A DNA stretch of 38,684 bases from Chara braunii (lineage: Eukaryota > Streptophyta > Charophyceae > Charales > Characeae). The DNA is taken from positions 1,407,506 to 1,446,189 of the forward strand of contig BFEA01000037.1 of the NCBI GenBank assembly GCA_003427395.1, read 5' to 3'. A program made the translations under genes and the position numbers. Positions 1 through 10,349 of this stretch are shown piece by piece (position 1 is the first letter of the stretch; each line of letters starts with the position of its first letter). The notes beneath the pieces were generated by a model. That model had not been told where the DNA came from and did no database searches. It was given only the letters and a program-made list of their open reading frames with translations.

Positions 1-737
1 CTCCTCCTACCGGTAGAGCTCCACCATAGCCAACGTGGAAGCTCCCGGGCTTCTTCCTCACAGCAGCGCTGTAGTAGCCAGCGCTCCTCCAGGCAGCGCT
101 CCATGTCGCCAAACTTGCACAATGAAGAATGAGGCTGGGCTCTTCGCTCAGTCTCAAGATATAGCGGCCTACCTGCCTCCTGGGTGGTAACTTCCAGGCC
201 GCTCGGCCTCCCAAGCAACTGGTACCTCTCCCTTTCGGAGGGAAACATCATTGCAGACTCTGATATTGCCCGTACAGGCCCCAGACGCAGACTGGATGGA
301 CCGGTACCCGCCTAGGCCTAGCCTACCACTACTGGGTCTCTAAAAATGCCAACTTTGTCTTCTTCTACTCGGCCTCGAGTACGCGGCACATCTACTTCTA
401 CTGGGTGTGGTACTGGCCTACCTGCTACTTGAGTGTTTTTCCGCTTCTCTAAGTGTCGCGGGCCTCTGGCTCCGCCAGTGTTTTCCCTGCTGCAACCCTC
501 AATGTCACGGCCACAGGTAAGTACCGCTTCGGGCCTCCCAAACAAGCAAGTACCGTTGCGGGTCACACACACACTCATGCCGACAAGCACTCAGACCGGC
601 ACACAGGTCACCAAGCACGCACACACACAGACTTAGAAAACTCAGCAGAATGCGAGAATCTCAGCAAGGCATCCATTCCATCAGCAGAACTCAGAAATCA
701 GCAATGTTCTCAGTCTGTGTTATGGCGGGTCATTACA
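1..737 (-). repeat. 3' LTR of element A (partial, cut by window edge)
   Basis: This tract repeats the right-hand LTR: bases 1-737 align with about 7248-7974. In element orientation the LTR opens with TGTAATGACC at 737, directly next to the polypurine tract. It holds CA-rich stretches around 565-635. Differences from the other copy include a rearranged stretch near 430-485. The rest of the LTR lies outside the window. Confidence 0.92.
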
Positions 738-750
738 CTACCCCCCCCCT
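738..750 (-). other. Polypurine tract of element A
   Basis: On the minus strand this reads AGGGGGGGGGTAG, immediately before the LTR start TGTAATG. It is the expected primer site for plus-strand DNA synthesis of an LTR retrotransposon and fixes the inner edge of the 3' LTR. Confidence 0.88.
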
Positions 751-879
751 CAAGAGCGAGGTCCCTTCAAGTGAGTAACTCACTTAGAGATCCTGCATAA
801 CGCATCATAAGCATAGATGGCAAAGAGAGATCGGGTATGTTTCGTAGGAGTGAGGGTAGCGGTGAATTTAGGTTGTTGT

Positions 880-1049
880 TCGGAGACAATCAGTCGTTCA
901 TATGCATTGGCGACTCGCGGGGCACTCTGCAACAAGTCTTCCTTAGCAATCTAGTAAAAATCATTTAATGGGTGATATAGAAAATGAACTTTATATTGTT
1001 TGTTTTTCCCTTTTCCACTGTGCTCGACAATTCTATCAATCTCGTGACC
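880..1049 (-). pseudogene. Chromodomain at the C terminus of element A pol (one stop)
   Basis: Minus-strand translation gives a chromodomain-like run: an HEIDRIVEH start, a basic GKGKNKQYKVHF strand, a LYHPLNDFY segment, then an AKEDL helix start and an NAYERL tail. In this family such domains at the end of integrase bind histone marks and steer integration into heterochromatin. A TAG stop at 951-953 stands where a Trp (TGG) is expected, so the reading is broken. The frame differs from the integrase segment before it. The assignment rests on motif resemblance and on the equivalent domains of elements B, C and D. Confidence 0.7.
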
Positions 1050-1069
1050 GACATTGATTGCGCGACGAA

Positions 1070-2108
1070 TCATCGATTTTCGATACTAAAAAGTTTTAGG
1101 TGGCATACGGAAACAACTTTGACGTGTGAAAGACTGGGTACGTGCGCAGATGAGTAGGCACATCGATCGTGTAAGAAGGACCGAATGAATCCTCCACCTA
1201 CATGGTTCATTACTTTCCACGGACCGTAATACTGAGGAAGAAGCTTTCGTGATAGGTTCAGGTTGGCGCTTTTTGTTAGCATGCTTAATCATGACACTAC
1301 GTTGCTTTTCCATAGCTGCAACAACAACTTTGAGCAAGCGATCAAACTTAGCGTTGTAGCCTGGCTGGCCAGGTGTTAGGCCAGGTGGCGGGTTAGAAAA
1401 CAAATAGGATAGGGGATTGCAAATTTGCCATCCGAGGTGCAGTCGATTAGTGTCATCCCAGTGGAAGAGTGTATGGAGTTGTACAATCCCTGTACAATTG
1501 ACAATTCCTCATCCCAAGAGTTTTGATCAGGCACAATCAGAGCTCGGAGAAGTTGGATCACAGTCTGGTTGATCTCCTCGGCCAGTCCGTTGGCTTCGGG
1601 ATGTCGACCAGACGTCATAGATCTGGGAGGTGAAGTCCTTCCAATCTGCACTTATGAACTTAGTGTCCCGATCACTCACAAGAGTCTTTGGGGGCCCACA
1701 CTGCAGAATGTACTTATTGTGAAACTCCTCGACCACAAGGTTAGTTGGGTCATGAGGTGGCAATGGGATCAAATTTAGAAATTTTGAAAAGCGGTCAACG
1801 ATCACCATTACTTGTGAATATCCGTTCCTACTCTTCTTTTCCATGTTCGTGAAGTCGGTGGAAAGAGACTCACCTGCGACATTAGGAATAGGAAGAGGAT
1901 GCAGCGACCCATAGGGCTTTTGCCGAGACAGTTGGATGCGTTGACAAACATACTCAGCCACAAACTTTCGTGCCATTTCTTTCATCCCAAGCCATACAAA
2001 CTTTTGCAATAGACTTCCGTATGTCTTTTCAAAACCGAAGTATCCACTTCGGTCATGAGCCAAGTCCAAGAAGTGAGTACGGATAGACTCATGGTTGGGT
2101 ACACACAA
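1070..2108 (-). pseudogene. pol: Integrase of element A, frameshifted
   Basis: Integrase inserts the cDNA into the host genome. The first frame (2108 to about 1600) shows a decayed zinc finger (the second His position in YFGFEKTYGSLL reads Tyr, and the CxxC is reduced to a single Cys in YVCQR) and then two catalytic Asp contexts, STDF and VSDRDTKF. The third catalytic residue, in GRHPEANGLAEE, lies in another frame (1651 to 1376), so a frameshift falls near 1600-1650. A third frame (1282 to 1070) has the GPWKVM stretch of the SH3-like domain that precedes the chromodomain. The protein cannot be made as it stands, but family identity is clear. Confidence 0.88.
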
Positions 2109-2145
2109 TCGGTCGTACTTCCCGTAATGTCAGAAGAGCAAACCT

Positions 2146-2775
2146 TTACACTTGGAAATCAGGCTGATTGCTAGGGTCAGCGTGGATCTGCTCAAGGATG
2201 GGACTGAGTTCCGGGTCCTTGGCGGTATGCTCAACTAGTTCCTCCTTCAAATTCTTACGGAGATCGTAGGAACCCACAAGACAAGTCATGTACTCAGGGT
2301 GGCGAGACAAAGCATCCACAACGCGATTGTAACAACCTTTATTGTGTTTAAGTTCAAAATCATACACATCGATCTCATGCAGCCAGCGGGCCAATGCAGT
2401 TGATGGATTAATTTGTGTCTAGGTCTATTTCAAAGTCTCGTGGTCTGAGAACACTTTGAAATGGCGACCCAAGAGGTAGTGTTTCCAATGATCTAGTGCC
2501 TCTCTCAAGGCATAGAGTTCTTGCATGCTAGTGGAGGCAGCTACCTTGTGACTGGGCATGCGTTTGCTGTGGTACTCAAGCGGACGTAAGTTGTCACCAT
2601 CATCTTGCTGCAACACTGCACCAATCCCATACAAGCTTGCATCAGTAGTTACTACGAAAGTAAATTTGGGATCTGCAATATGGAGCACCGGATGACTCAC
2701 CAAAGCCTCCTTCAATGCTTGGAAGGCGGTTGTGCATTCCCCGTCCCAGGTTGGACATTTGCCGATTGAGGCCAT
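2146..2775 (-). pseudogene. pol: RNase H and integrase linker of element A
   Basis: RNase H removes the RNA strand of the RNA:DNA hybrid. The segment 2775-2425 shows the retroelement RNase H pattern: catalytic Asp in VVTTDAS, Glu in MQELYALREAL and Asp in FSDHETLK, so the catalytic positions are present. A stop near 2420 separates it from the next open segment (2394-2146), which has the typical EIDVYDFELKHNKG and VVDALSRHP motifs at the end of RNase H. The adjoining integrase follows directly downstream on the minus strand. Confidence 0.88.
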
Positions 2776-2799
2776 TTGCGGATGACCTCCACTTTGGTT

Positions 2800-3558
2800 G
2801 CCTCGGGCTCTAGGCCTGCAGTGGACAACCGATGCCCAAGGTAGATAACATTGTCCCTGCCAAACTAAGATTTCTCTAAGTTAAGATGGAGTTGCGGATA
2901 CTTGAGGATTTGCAACACTATCAAGGTGTCTCATGTGTTCCTCCATCGATTTGCTAAAGATTAATATATCATACAAATAAACAACAACAAATCGATTGAT
3001 CTGACTGCGGAACACCTTGTCCATGAGACTTTGGAAGGTGGCCGGTGCATCGTGAGGCCGAAGGGCATGACAGTAAATTTGTACAGCCCATCGCGAGTTT
3101 TGAATGCAGTTTTATGCTGGTCTGCGGGGTCGACTTCAATCTGGTGGTAACCAGACTTAAGATCGATCTTGTTGAAGACCTTGCATCCACCTGTAGCGTC
3201 AAGCAGATCATCAATGTGTGGCAAAGGTTAGACATTCTTTCTTGTTATTCTCTTCAATGTGCAGTAATCGATACATATTCGTAGCTTGCCTCCTTTCTTA
3301 GGGACAAACAAAACTAGTGCACCGAATTCGGATTTGCTTTGCTTGATCCAACCTTTTTCAAGCGTGTCATCGATGTGCTTTCACAACTTCTCCAATTCGC
3401 TTGAGCCCATTCGATAGGCACAACCTTTTAGAGGAGTGTTGCCTTCTATCAACTCGATCTTGTGTCGGACCGAACGCACGGGAGCTCCATGCGGTTCGGC
3501 CAAAACTTCAGGAAATCATTTGAGAAGGCTGCGGATCTCTGATGGGATCTCCAGAGGT
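2800..3558 (-). pseudogene. pol: Reverse transcriptase of element A with altered YxDD box
   Basis: The RT core is readable in several frames: KGWIKQSKSEFGALVLFVPKK and CIDY near 3240-3360, then [22 protein letters not shown] and VMPFGL in 3224-3060. A frameshift follows. At 2968-2979 the catalytic box reads Tyr-Leu-Tyr-Asp, so the first of the two metal-binding aspartates is Tyr (GAT to TAT). With the frameshifts this makes the enzyme dead. The upstream connector around 3400-3550 also has stops. The family call is firm because the motifs are in order and next to RNase H and integrase. Confidence 0.88.
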
Positions 3559-3565
3559 GGATTAT

Positions 3566-3996
3566 CAGATTCTGGTGCAAGCCACACTAGCGGTTAATGG
3601 AAGGCCAAAAATTCGGGGTTTTTCGCCGCGCCGCTACACGCAATGTTTTCGAAACTTTTGCGAACAAACTATGCAGGGTCATAATACAAACACCAAAAAC
3701 CAATCAGGCAAAAAAAAAAACAAAAAAATCAAACTCGAGAGCACTATAAATCCTTATTCGGAGTAGCTTTCGGAGTTCGCCAAAGCTTTTTTCGAGTCTG
3801 CTGTTTTTGCTAAGTTTTTTGTTACTACTTCAAATACGGCGAAACTGAATACAAATATACCTTAAAGCACATATATAACAGGCAAAAAGAAAAAGTGAGA
3901 AAATAGTAAAAATTCAGGGAACAGTTCCGGTGAAAAATTCGCCGAATTTTGAGCCTTCCCTTAACCGCCTCTGTGTAGCCAAAACAACAGGATCTG
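3566..3996. mobile_element. MITE-like foldback insertion inside element A
   Basis: The two ends are long inverted repeats. The left arm, from about 3566, starts CAGATTCTGGTG and continues through GCGGTTAATGGAAGGCC and AAAAATTCGG to about 3627. The right arm, read backwards from 3996, starts CAGATCCTGTTG and continues through GCGGTTAAGGGAAGGCT and AAAATTCGG. About 60 bp match with a few mismatches and small gaps. The middle (about 3628-3927) is AT-rich with an A-tract and no coding frame. It lies between the gag and RT remnants. I see no clear target-site duplication, so superfamily and exact ends are uncertain. Confidence 0.6.
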
Positions 3997-5439
3997 AATC
4001 AGAGTCATTTGGACCAGAAGTAGATTTAGTAGAGGTAGAAGTAGTTGCATTAGAAGTAGAGGCATATGAGCAAGATGCCTCGCACTCTTGGGCTGACGAA
4101 GAGCAAGATGCCTCGCACTCTTGCTCTTGATCGTCACCAAGAGAAGGGTCCTCTGCGAAGGCCTCCTCGTCAACCTTAAGTTGATCGTGCGTTGCAAAAC
4201 GGTTTGCGGCTGGTGTTTTTTTCACTACCCGATCCACCCGGGAGGTCTTGTGCTTCCAACTTAACTAAATCCCGCATGAGGGAAAGCCAATCTGTATATG
4301 CTATGAGTCCGAGCCCCAGGCGATTTGTGACAGTAGAGGGAACCGTACCTTTTATCACATTCAAGCAAGATTGCGCAGTCATCTCAAAATCAGGAGTAGC
4401 AAAGAGTTTACCATCGTATTGCTGCAAGCTATGCATGGTGTCGGTCAACTTCTTGTACTTGAGCTTGTCAAGCTTGAGTCTAGCTTTGGCTGCAGCATGC
4501 GGATCAACATATTGCTTGATCAAGAGATCCTCGAAAGTGTCTATTGTCGTAGCCTTCAGCCATTTGTTCAAGTCTATTCTTTTATAGCCTGACTGTACAG
4601 CTTGGACTTCTAAGAAGCCCCTACGGCGGGTTCCACAGTGGTCCCTAGGACCGACGACTGAGTAACGAGGGGTGTCCCCAACACATCAAAGTAGGATCGC
4701 ATAGAGTTGATCCAAGATTCAATGTCGTCCTTTCCGTCGTATTGAGACGGAAGTTGTGCCGCCTTTCTATCCATGTAGGGAAAGCTGCAGCTAGGACCAG
4801 CGATTGCTGGGTCCAAATTTGGGGTTGCAACAGTTTCATTATGCCTTGCATTGCCACTTGCCATTGCAGCAGCAACAGCAACAACATCGGTGTCTGAACT
4901 TGTTGCAGATCTGGACAAGTTGTTGACCACACTCTAAGAAAAAGAAGAAGAAAAGAAAGTTTGAGGGGCAAGATCGGACTGACACGCAGCATTAGAAGCA
5001 GGGTAAGTAGACGAAAGGACACTTTGGGTCAGCTGCATGTTGGCAAACTGTTGCAGCCGGTCGCGGTGCTGCTGTGCCATCAGGGCCATATCCTCGCGCA
5101 ACGTCTTGAGTTCATCAAACCTTTGCGAGTTGGCCAGTATGGTCTTCAACAACCCGGACATCTACTCGAGCCCTGAGAAGTGGGACAATCTTCTCTTCCA
5201 CCTCGGCATCAGTTAGGGCGGGCACGATACTGAAGACGTTCATGAGCATTTACTTTGTCTCCCAACGCTTTTTCATAAAAGAACCTGCAGTGCGCTTTTA
5301 TTGCCTCAGGGGCAACATCCATTTGCAACTTCCATTGTCCTGAAGATGCTATGATGGAGGACGAGGGTGTCAATAAGTCTCTCAAGAGAGGTCCGTACTT
5401 CCTCACACTTTTGGGACAAAAACTCTTCCCTCTCCTCAC
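3997..5439 (-). pseudogene. gag: gag of element A, broken in several frames
   Basis: Gag forms the virus-like particle. Four open pieces in different frames follow each other on the minus strand: 5439-5209, 5161-4610 (with one stop near 4934), 4571-4176 and 4237 downward. The piece at 4930-4610 has PSQYDGKDDIESWINSMRSY, and 4571-4176 has TFEDLLIKQYVDP and LKYKKLTDTMHSL, which resemble the capsid-like retrotransposon gag domain. The last piece is acidic and Ser-rich with a duplicated QECEASCS motif. No CCHC zinc knuckle remains. The first piece (5439-5209) is unassigned but collinear. Confidence 0.75.
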
Positions 5440-6633
5440 CCCCTCAAGAGCAACACTCGAAAGCTTCTCTCTTCTCCTAGTCGGAGCGACAATTCATTTG
5501 GACTGGAGAGCAGTCGAAACAAAAAAATAAAGATAAGAGAGATCTGATTCCGCCACACAGTGTGGTCCGACTACGTATGAGGTCCTCTCAAGCCTAGCCA
5601 GACTTAGCTCCGTGAAGACACAACAAATCAAATTCAAAGTGTACTACGTAATGCAAGAGAGAATTGAGTGGTGTCCAACGTGCAAGCCAGGCGGCGGATC
5701 GTTTGGTAAAGTCCGTTAAAACGCCTCAGTTGAGATCCCCTCAATAGTGAGTGTCCTAGTCCGAAACCATGAACTCCGAGTCCGAAGGTAATTGACGTCA
5801 ACAAATTTGGGCCTGAGGGGCCCTTCTTGTTTGGTCCTGGTCCCACTGAGTCCCAAATGGTCCAAGTGGAGTCAGAACCGGGTCAACCAGAGTTCCACAA
5901 AGACCTACTCTCTGCCCCTACCGAATTGAAAAACAAATTTTAGCCCCAGAAAGAACTTACAGACTACAACCGTTCAGAATGAAATAAACAAAGCACTAGG
6001 GAAAGAAGATTAAGACTATAGAGGATGGAAGAAGAACCCAGAATACCCCAACAAGCAGTCAATTCCATGCACACACACATGGGCACCCTTGCGGCACGAC
6101 ACTTACCTGAGTGGCTGGGCTCTTGAGATGAAAGAAACTCACCCCCCTCTCACATAGTCCTCCTGACCCAATTAGCATCCTCTACACTAGTGTCCTATCA
6201 TCTAGGAGGGTCAACATCTACCCCAAAGTACAATGCCGGATCCCCCGTCGATGTTGAAGATCAAAGTAGCAACTTGCAGTCCGTAGGTGCAGATATGGTT
6301 GCCACCCTCAAGCTCGCCTAACTTGAGGGGAGCCCTAAAGTAACTCCTCGTCTTCCTTGAAGTCCAGATTCCAGTTGTAGGTGCCCTTCACTTTCGCCTC
6401 TCTCCAATTGCATCACGAAGTCCCACCTTGTGTCTTGCCACCACAAACATGCACTCTAGCAACCTGGCCGGGTCAAATGTCGACCCTACACGGCCCTGGC
6501 AGGTGGGAGCAGCTTCGCTTTACCACGCTGCCCCACTTAACCCTAACTTCCTGCCCTAACCCTAAGTGGTTAGCCCTTACCACTTCGGTTAGAATTACGG
6601 CGGCAAGTCAACTCTCCCCAACAAGTAGAATCT
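5440..6633 (-). other. Leader region of element A between PBS and gag
   Basis: About 1.2 kb without a convincing frame, lying between the primer-binding site and gag, as expected for the untranslated leader of a gypsy element. A CTCTTGAGGGGG-type purine run on the minus strand near 5439-5453 resembles the element's own polypurine tract. Short CCCTAA motifs occur at 6537-6565. Confidence 0.6.
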
Positions 6634-6645
6634 GCTCTGATACCA
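6634..6645 (-). other. Primer-binding site of element A (tRNA-iMet type)
   Basis: On the minus strand this reads TGGTATCAGAGC, the standard plant retrotransposon PBS complementary to the 3' end of initiator tRNA-Met. One base separates it from the end of the 5' LTR at 6647. It fixes both the strand and the LTR edge. Confidence 0.93.
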
Positions 6646-6646
6646 A

Positions 6647-7974
6647 TGTTACGATCCTGGCCAATTTCGAAGTATACATTCATCAGAAAGTACAATGTCG
6701 TCCAATTGCAAAAAGAAATGAATGAACTTGAGAGGAGAGAGAGGGAAAGAAGAGAAGAAGAAGAAAGAAGGAAGAAGAAGATGATGTACTCCAGCGTAGG
6801 CCAATGACAATGCTCTTCTCCTTCGCGAGCCACTCTCCTCCTCCTTATCTCCTCCCCTCTTAATAATAATGTTGAAAGGCTGAACCAGAATCAATGTCTG
6901 AATCCCACTTCTACTACAGGCACAACATGAGGTCCACCATAGTCATGGCCACCCTTCCTCTTCCTCTTCATGTAGACCGAGGCTATGGCGGAGTACTGAG
7001 GGCTGTACCCTCCTGTCCAAAGGACAACCCAACGCAGCTGTGTCGCTGCCCTAAAATCCAAGGTCAACACCAGGCAGCTATGCTGCTGCCCATTCAGCCG
7101 CCATGCCTGATCCTGTCCCGAGCTTCCTTGATGCAGCTCTACCCCAATTGGGCCCTTCCAGATGCAGCGCCTAACAAGGTGATGAAGATGTTGTCCACAA
7201 TAGCCAGGTAGGTACCTCACCACTCTCCTCCTTGGTCCTCTTCTCCCTCCTCCTCCTACCGGTAGAGCCCCACCATAGCCAAGGTGGAAACTCCTGGGCT
7301 TCTTCCTCCCAGCAGCGCTGTAGTAGCCAGCGCTCCTCCAGCCAGCACTCCAGCAGCGTGTCGCCAAACTTGCACACTGAAGAATGAGGCTGGGCTCTTC
7401 GCTCAGCCTCAAGATATGGCGGCCTACCTGCCTCCTGGGCGGTGACTTCCAGGCCGCTCGGCCTCCCAAGCAACTGGTACCTCCTCCCTTTCGGAGGGAA
7501 ACATCATTGCAGACTTATTGCCCGCGCAGGCCCTAGACTCAGACTAGATGAACTGGTACCCGCCAAGGCGTAGCCTACTGCTACTGGGCTTCTAATAATG
7601 CCAACTTTGTCTTCTTCTGCTCGGCCTCGAGTACCAGGCACATCTACTTCTACTGGGTGCGGTACCGGCCTACCTGCAACTTTGTCGCGGGCCTCTGGCT
7701 CCGCCACTTGAGTGTTTTCCCTGTTGAAACCCTCAATGTCGAGGCCACAGGTAATTACCAGCCCTCCGGGCCTCCCAAACAAGCAAGTACCCTTGCGGGT
7801 CGCACACACACTCATGCCGACAAGCACTCAGACAGGCACACAGGTCACCAAGCACGCACACACACAGACTTATAAAACTCAGTAGAATGCGGAAATCTCA
7901 GCAAGGCATCCATTCCATCAGCAGAACTCAGAAGTCAGCAGTGTTCTCAGTCTGTGTTATGCTGGGTCATTACA
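6647..7974 (-). repeat. 5' LTR of element A (1328 bp)
   Basis: In element orientation it starts TGTAATGACC at 7974 and ends GGATCGTAACA at 6647, so it has TG...CA ends, with the PBS directly after. Its outer part is repeated at 1-737. It holds purine-rich tracts near 6727-6785 and a CA run near 7800-7866. Open frames inside it are low-complexity and I do not treat them as genes. Confidence 0.92.
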
Positions 7975-8036
7975 CAACGCTGAGTTATCTTGTACTTCGA
8001 CTCTTCAAGTATCCTCCATACTGGGTTCATTACAAT

Positions 8037-8050
8037 TTGGTAACAGAGTG
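8037..8050 (+). other. PBS-like motif, possible remnant of a lost plus-strand element
   Basis: The plus strand reads TTGGTAACAGAGTG just after a CATTACA that could be an LTR end. It differs from the tRNA-iMet PBS at a few positions. No gag or pol follows, so this may be chance or a decayed leader. Confidence 0.22.
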
Positions 8051-8440
8051 TACCTTCGTCATCGTGATCTGCTGTTGTGCGCCCGTGTGCGCCCAGGTTA
8101 GTGGGGGAAAGTGTTGCGCGGCGATTGAAATGTGTTTATAGATGCGCGCGATTATCATCGTAGACTAGACATTGATTGACGCGCTTGCGCACGTACTCCC
8201 GCTGAAGATGATGACGTGGACTGAAGACAGCAACATTGCTTATGTGGCGCATTGTTCCTGACGTGGCGATCCGGTTAGCATGTGGGTTGCATGCACTATG
8301 TCATGAGGATTATGAAGGCACAACTCGTGCGAGTTTTTGTTTTCATATGTATGATGACAGTCAATATGTACTCGCGCACGACACCCTGACATGTTGTTAC
8401 ATGCCCAGTTGGGCGATGTACGTACAAAAACCGAGGATCC

Positions 8441-8631
8441 GCAATGTGATAAAAAGAACTGAATGGACAATGCAGTGCAAGTGGAGTCTCAACAAGCAAT
8501 GTGCATTCTGACACATACAAAATGGTGCTTTATAGNGCAATGTGATAAAAAGAACTGAATGGACAATGCAGTGCAAGTGGAGTCTCAACAAGCAATGTGC
8601 ATTCTGACACATACAAAATGGTGCTTTATAG
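8441..8631. repeat. 95-bp exact direct duplication around one N
   Basis: Bases 8441-8535 and 8537-8631 are identical, separated only by an N at 8536. Perfect identity on both sides of a single unknown base is what an unmerged overlap between two contig ends looks like, rather than a biological tandem repeat. Confidence 0.9.
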
Positions 8632-9891
8632 TGCAGGGAAGACTTAGATACAAATCCTGACCTGACCGGGACTGACCCCTTTCACGTAGTACAAGATAGC
8701 GAAGCAGAATGCTAGAATACTAATGACTTGCCCAATCAATGTTTCAATGCAGACCAAACATACATGATGCTCATCACAAGGTGTGAAGGAGCCTGGCGCT
8801 ATACACAGGAAGGAAGCGCCAGGTCCAATCATACACCGACGAAGAGGAGGGGATCAGACGAAGAAGAGGGGGAGAGATGGGAATGTCGTCAACACCAAGT
8901 CTTTGTCACAAGTCCCAAATAATCCCTCGTTGAAATGTCTGAAGCCCAAAAGTCGAGGCTGGATCCAATGTCACCAAGCTCTCTCTCTCTCTTTCTCTCG
9001 TAGTCTGCCGATGCAGTGAAGTCAGATAATGAGAGGGTGGGAGGGGAATGGTGGACTGAGAAGTGGAAGAAGAAGAACCCTCTCTCTCGTATGCCAGGTA
9101 CTAACCTGTGAAGGTGGCGCTGTGCTGCGGGGCTTTTCTTTTGCCAACGTATATTATATATGCTCACGTATATTAAGAGACATTGGTGATCGTTGCCCCC
9201 AAGTTGGGGGCAATGCAATTTAAGTAAGAAAAACGGACTACTTTCTTGACTTTTAATAGGTACCTCGAAGACGAAGCTGGAGCAACGGCACTACAGGTAA
9301 GTATCCCTGGCCTCCGCCCAATCTCTCTCTCTCTAGTACTACCCTAGCTATGGCGCCCAACGCTGAAGACTATAGCTACGTTACTAGCGCCCCGCGTTGA
9401 AGACTAATGATAAGGATACTACTACTACTCCTGCAGCGCTCCTCCAGAGTGCTGCTGCCAAATCCTGAAGACTACTGACTGCCTCCTGCCAAGTGCATGG
9501 GAAGTCCCTATGTACTACCTGGCCTGCCTCCTGACTGCCTCCGACTCCCTGCAGTTGCAGGGCGGGCAGTCCAGGAGGCTGCTCCTGCCAATGCCGAACT
9601 GAGCCAAGGGCTGGCGCTGCAGCTGTCGTGGGAACAGGCCAAAAATAGCCTGTTCCCAAAACCTTGATTAGGTGCCTGAGTTTCAGGGCAGGTCCGTCTG
9701 ATGACAGACCGAAAATGGCCCTTCGTTTCATGCCATTTTTAGTATGAAACGACATAGGATCTGTAGGCCTGTCTTTTTCAAGCTTTCGAGCTGAATAGAC
9801 ACGGGGCCTGTAGGCCCTGGTTTTCAGGCTTTCAGCCTGAGGGACGCAGGGCCTGGAAAATGGCCCTCGTGTGCAGGCGCAGCATGTAACA

Positions 9892-9906
9892 CCCCCCCCT
9901 CCTTAT
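9892..9906 (-). other. Polypurine tract of element B
   Basis: The minus strand reads ATAAGGAGGGGGGGG followed at once by TGTTACATGC, a plausible LTR start. It marks the 3' end of the internal region of element B. Confidence 0.8.
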
Positions 9907-9977
9907 GAAGTCAAGCCGGGGCGAGGGCGAAGCTGACGTTCTGAAGGTGGAACTTGGACGGGGGTGAGGCGTGGAGC

Positions 9978-10349
9978 CTAAGAGACCGGCTTGCCTTGCA
10001 TCTTTCGTTCATAGCGTGCGAGAACGTCTGGAGTTGTTGCTTGAAGTTCCGCACGGGTCAACCAGCGGTCAGCTCGGTGTGTGTAGTATGCAAAATGTAC
10101 CAAGTACTTGGTTGGCCTGTTGCTGTAGCGTCGCAGGGAGATAATGTCGCCGACCTCGTGAAAGCCGTCCATAGAGGGTGGGTCTTGCGAACGTCTCCCG
10201 AGAAAATCGTCATGTTCCGCTGGCATGTAAAGAGCCAACTTGGAGCAATGAAAGACTGGGTAGACGGGCAAGTGGGCGGGCACCTGAATAGTGAAGGAAG
10301 GTCCCTCGGGTGCATCCCCAGCGGGTGCCACGATCGGCCAAGGCCCCAT
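9978..10349 (-). pseudogene. pol: Integrase tail and chromodomain of element B
   Basis: The frame begins just after a one-base frameshift near 10360 and continues the integrase of the long pol frame. Its first half (MGPWPIVAPAGDAPEG, VPAHLPVYPVFHCSKL) is the SH3-like region. The second half (HEVGDIISLRR, KYLVHFAYY, DRWLTRAEL, PDVLARYER) is a chromodomain-like fold of about 50 residues, thought to direct integration to particular chromatin. It ends with a stop at 9978-9980, about 70 bp before the polypurine tract. No internal stop is present, so only the frameshift separates it from the rest. Confidence 0.82.

Larger units (their letters stand above)
1..7974 (-). mobile_element. Element A: Ty3/gypsy chromovirus-type LTR retrotransposon
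   Basis: A nearly full-length element read on the minus strand. The order from right to left is 5' LTR, PBS, leader, gag, RT, RNase H, integrase, chromodomain, polypurine tract, 3' LTR, which is the Ty3/gypsy order. The two LTR copies lie about 7.25 kb apart; the left one runs off the window. The LTRs differ by many substitutions and small indels, so the insertion is old. All coding parts carry frameshifts or stops. The zinc knuckle and protease are missing, and a foldback element occupies their place. Target-site duplication cannot be checked because the left end lies outside the window. Confidence 0.93.
7975..9891. other. Non-coding spacer between elements A and B
   Basis: No frame here shows a recognisable domain. 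The left part holds a PBS-like motif (8037-8050) and the assembly duplication at 8441-8631. CT-rich runs occur near 8980-9000 and 9322-9334. The right end (up to 9891, with TGTTACATG on the minus strand) must be LTR of element B, because the polypurine tract lies directly beside it. The 9480-9890 stretch is rich in short inverted GC motifs around AGGCC. The other LTR edge could not be found. Confidence 0.5.

Noticed and set aside
5430-5455. Second copy of the purine tract CTCTTGAGGGGG in element A, possible central polypurine tract
   Set aside because: Short, interrupted, and placed before gag rather than in pol; chance is likely.
6537-6565. CCCTAA repeats, telomere-like
   Set aside because: Only three units, interrupted, inside the leader of element A.
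6891-7473. Minus-strand frames of 100-192 codons
   Set aside because: They lie wholly inside the 5' LTR of element A and are repeated, with breaks, in the partner LTR.
9351-9362. TGGCGCCCAACG, resembling a tRNA-Lys primer-binding site
   Set aside because: It lies in a locally repeated tract (a similar GCGCCCCGCGTTGAAGAC follows 36 bp later) and no element follows on the plus strand.
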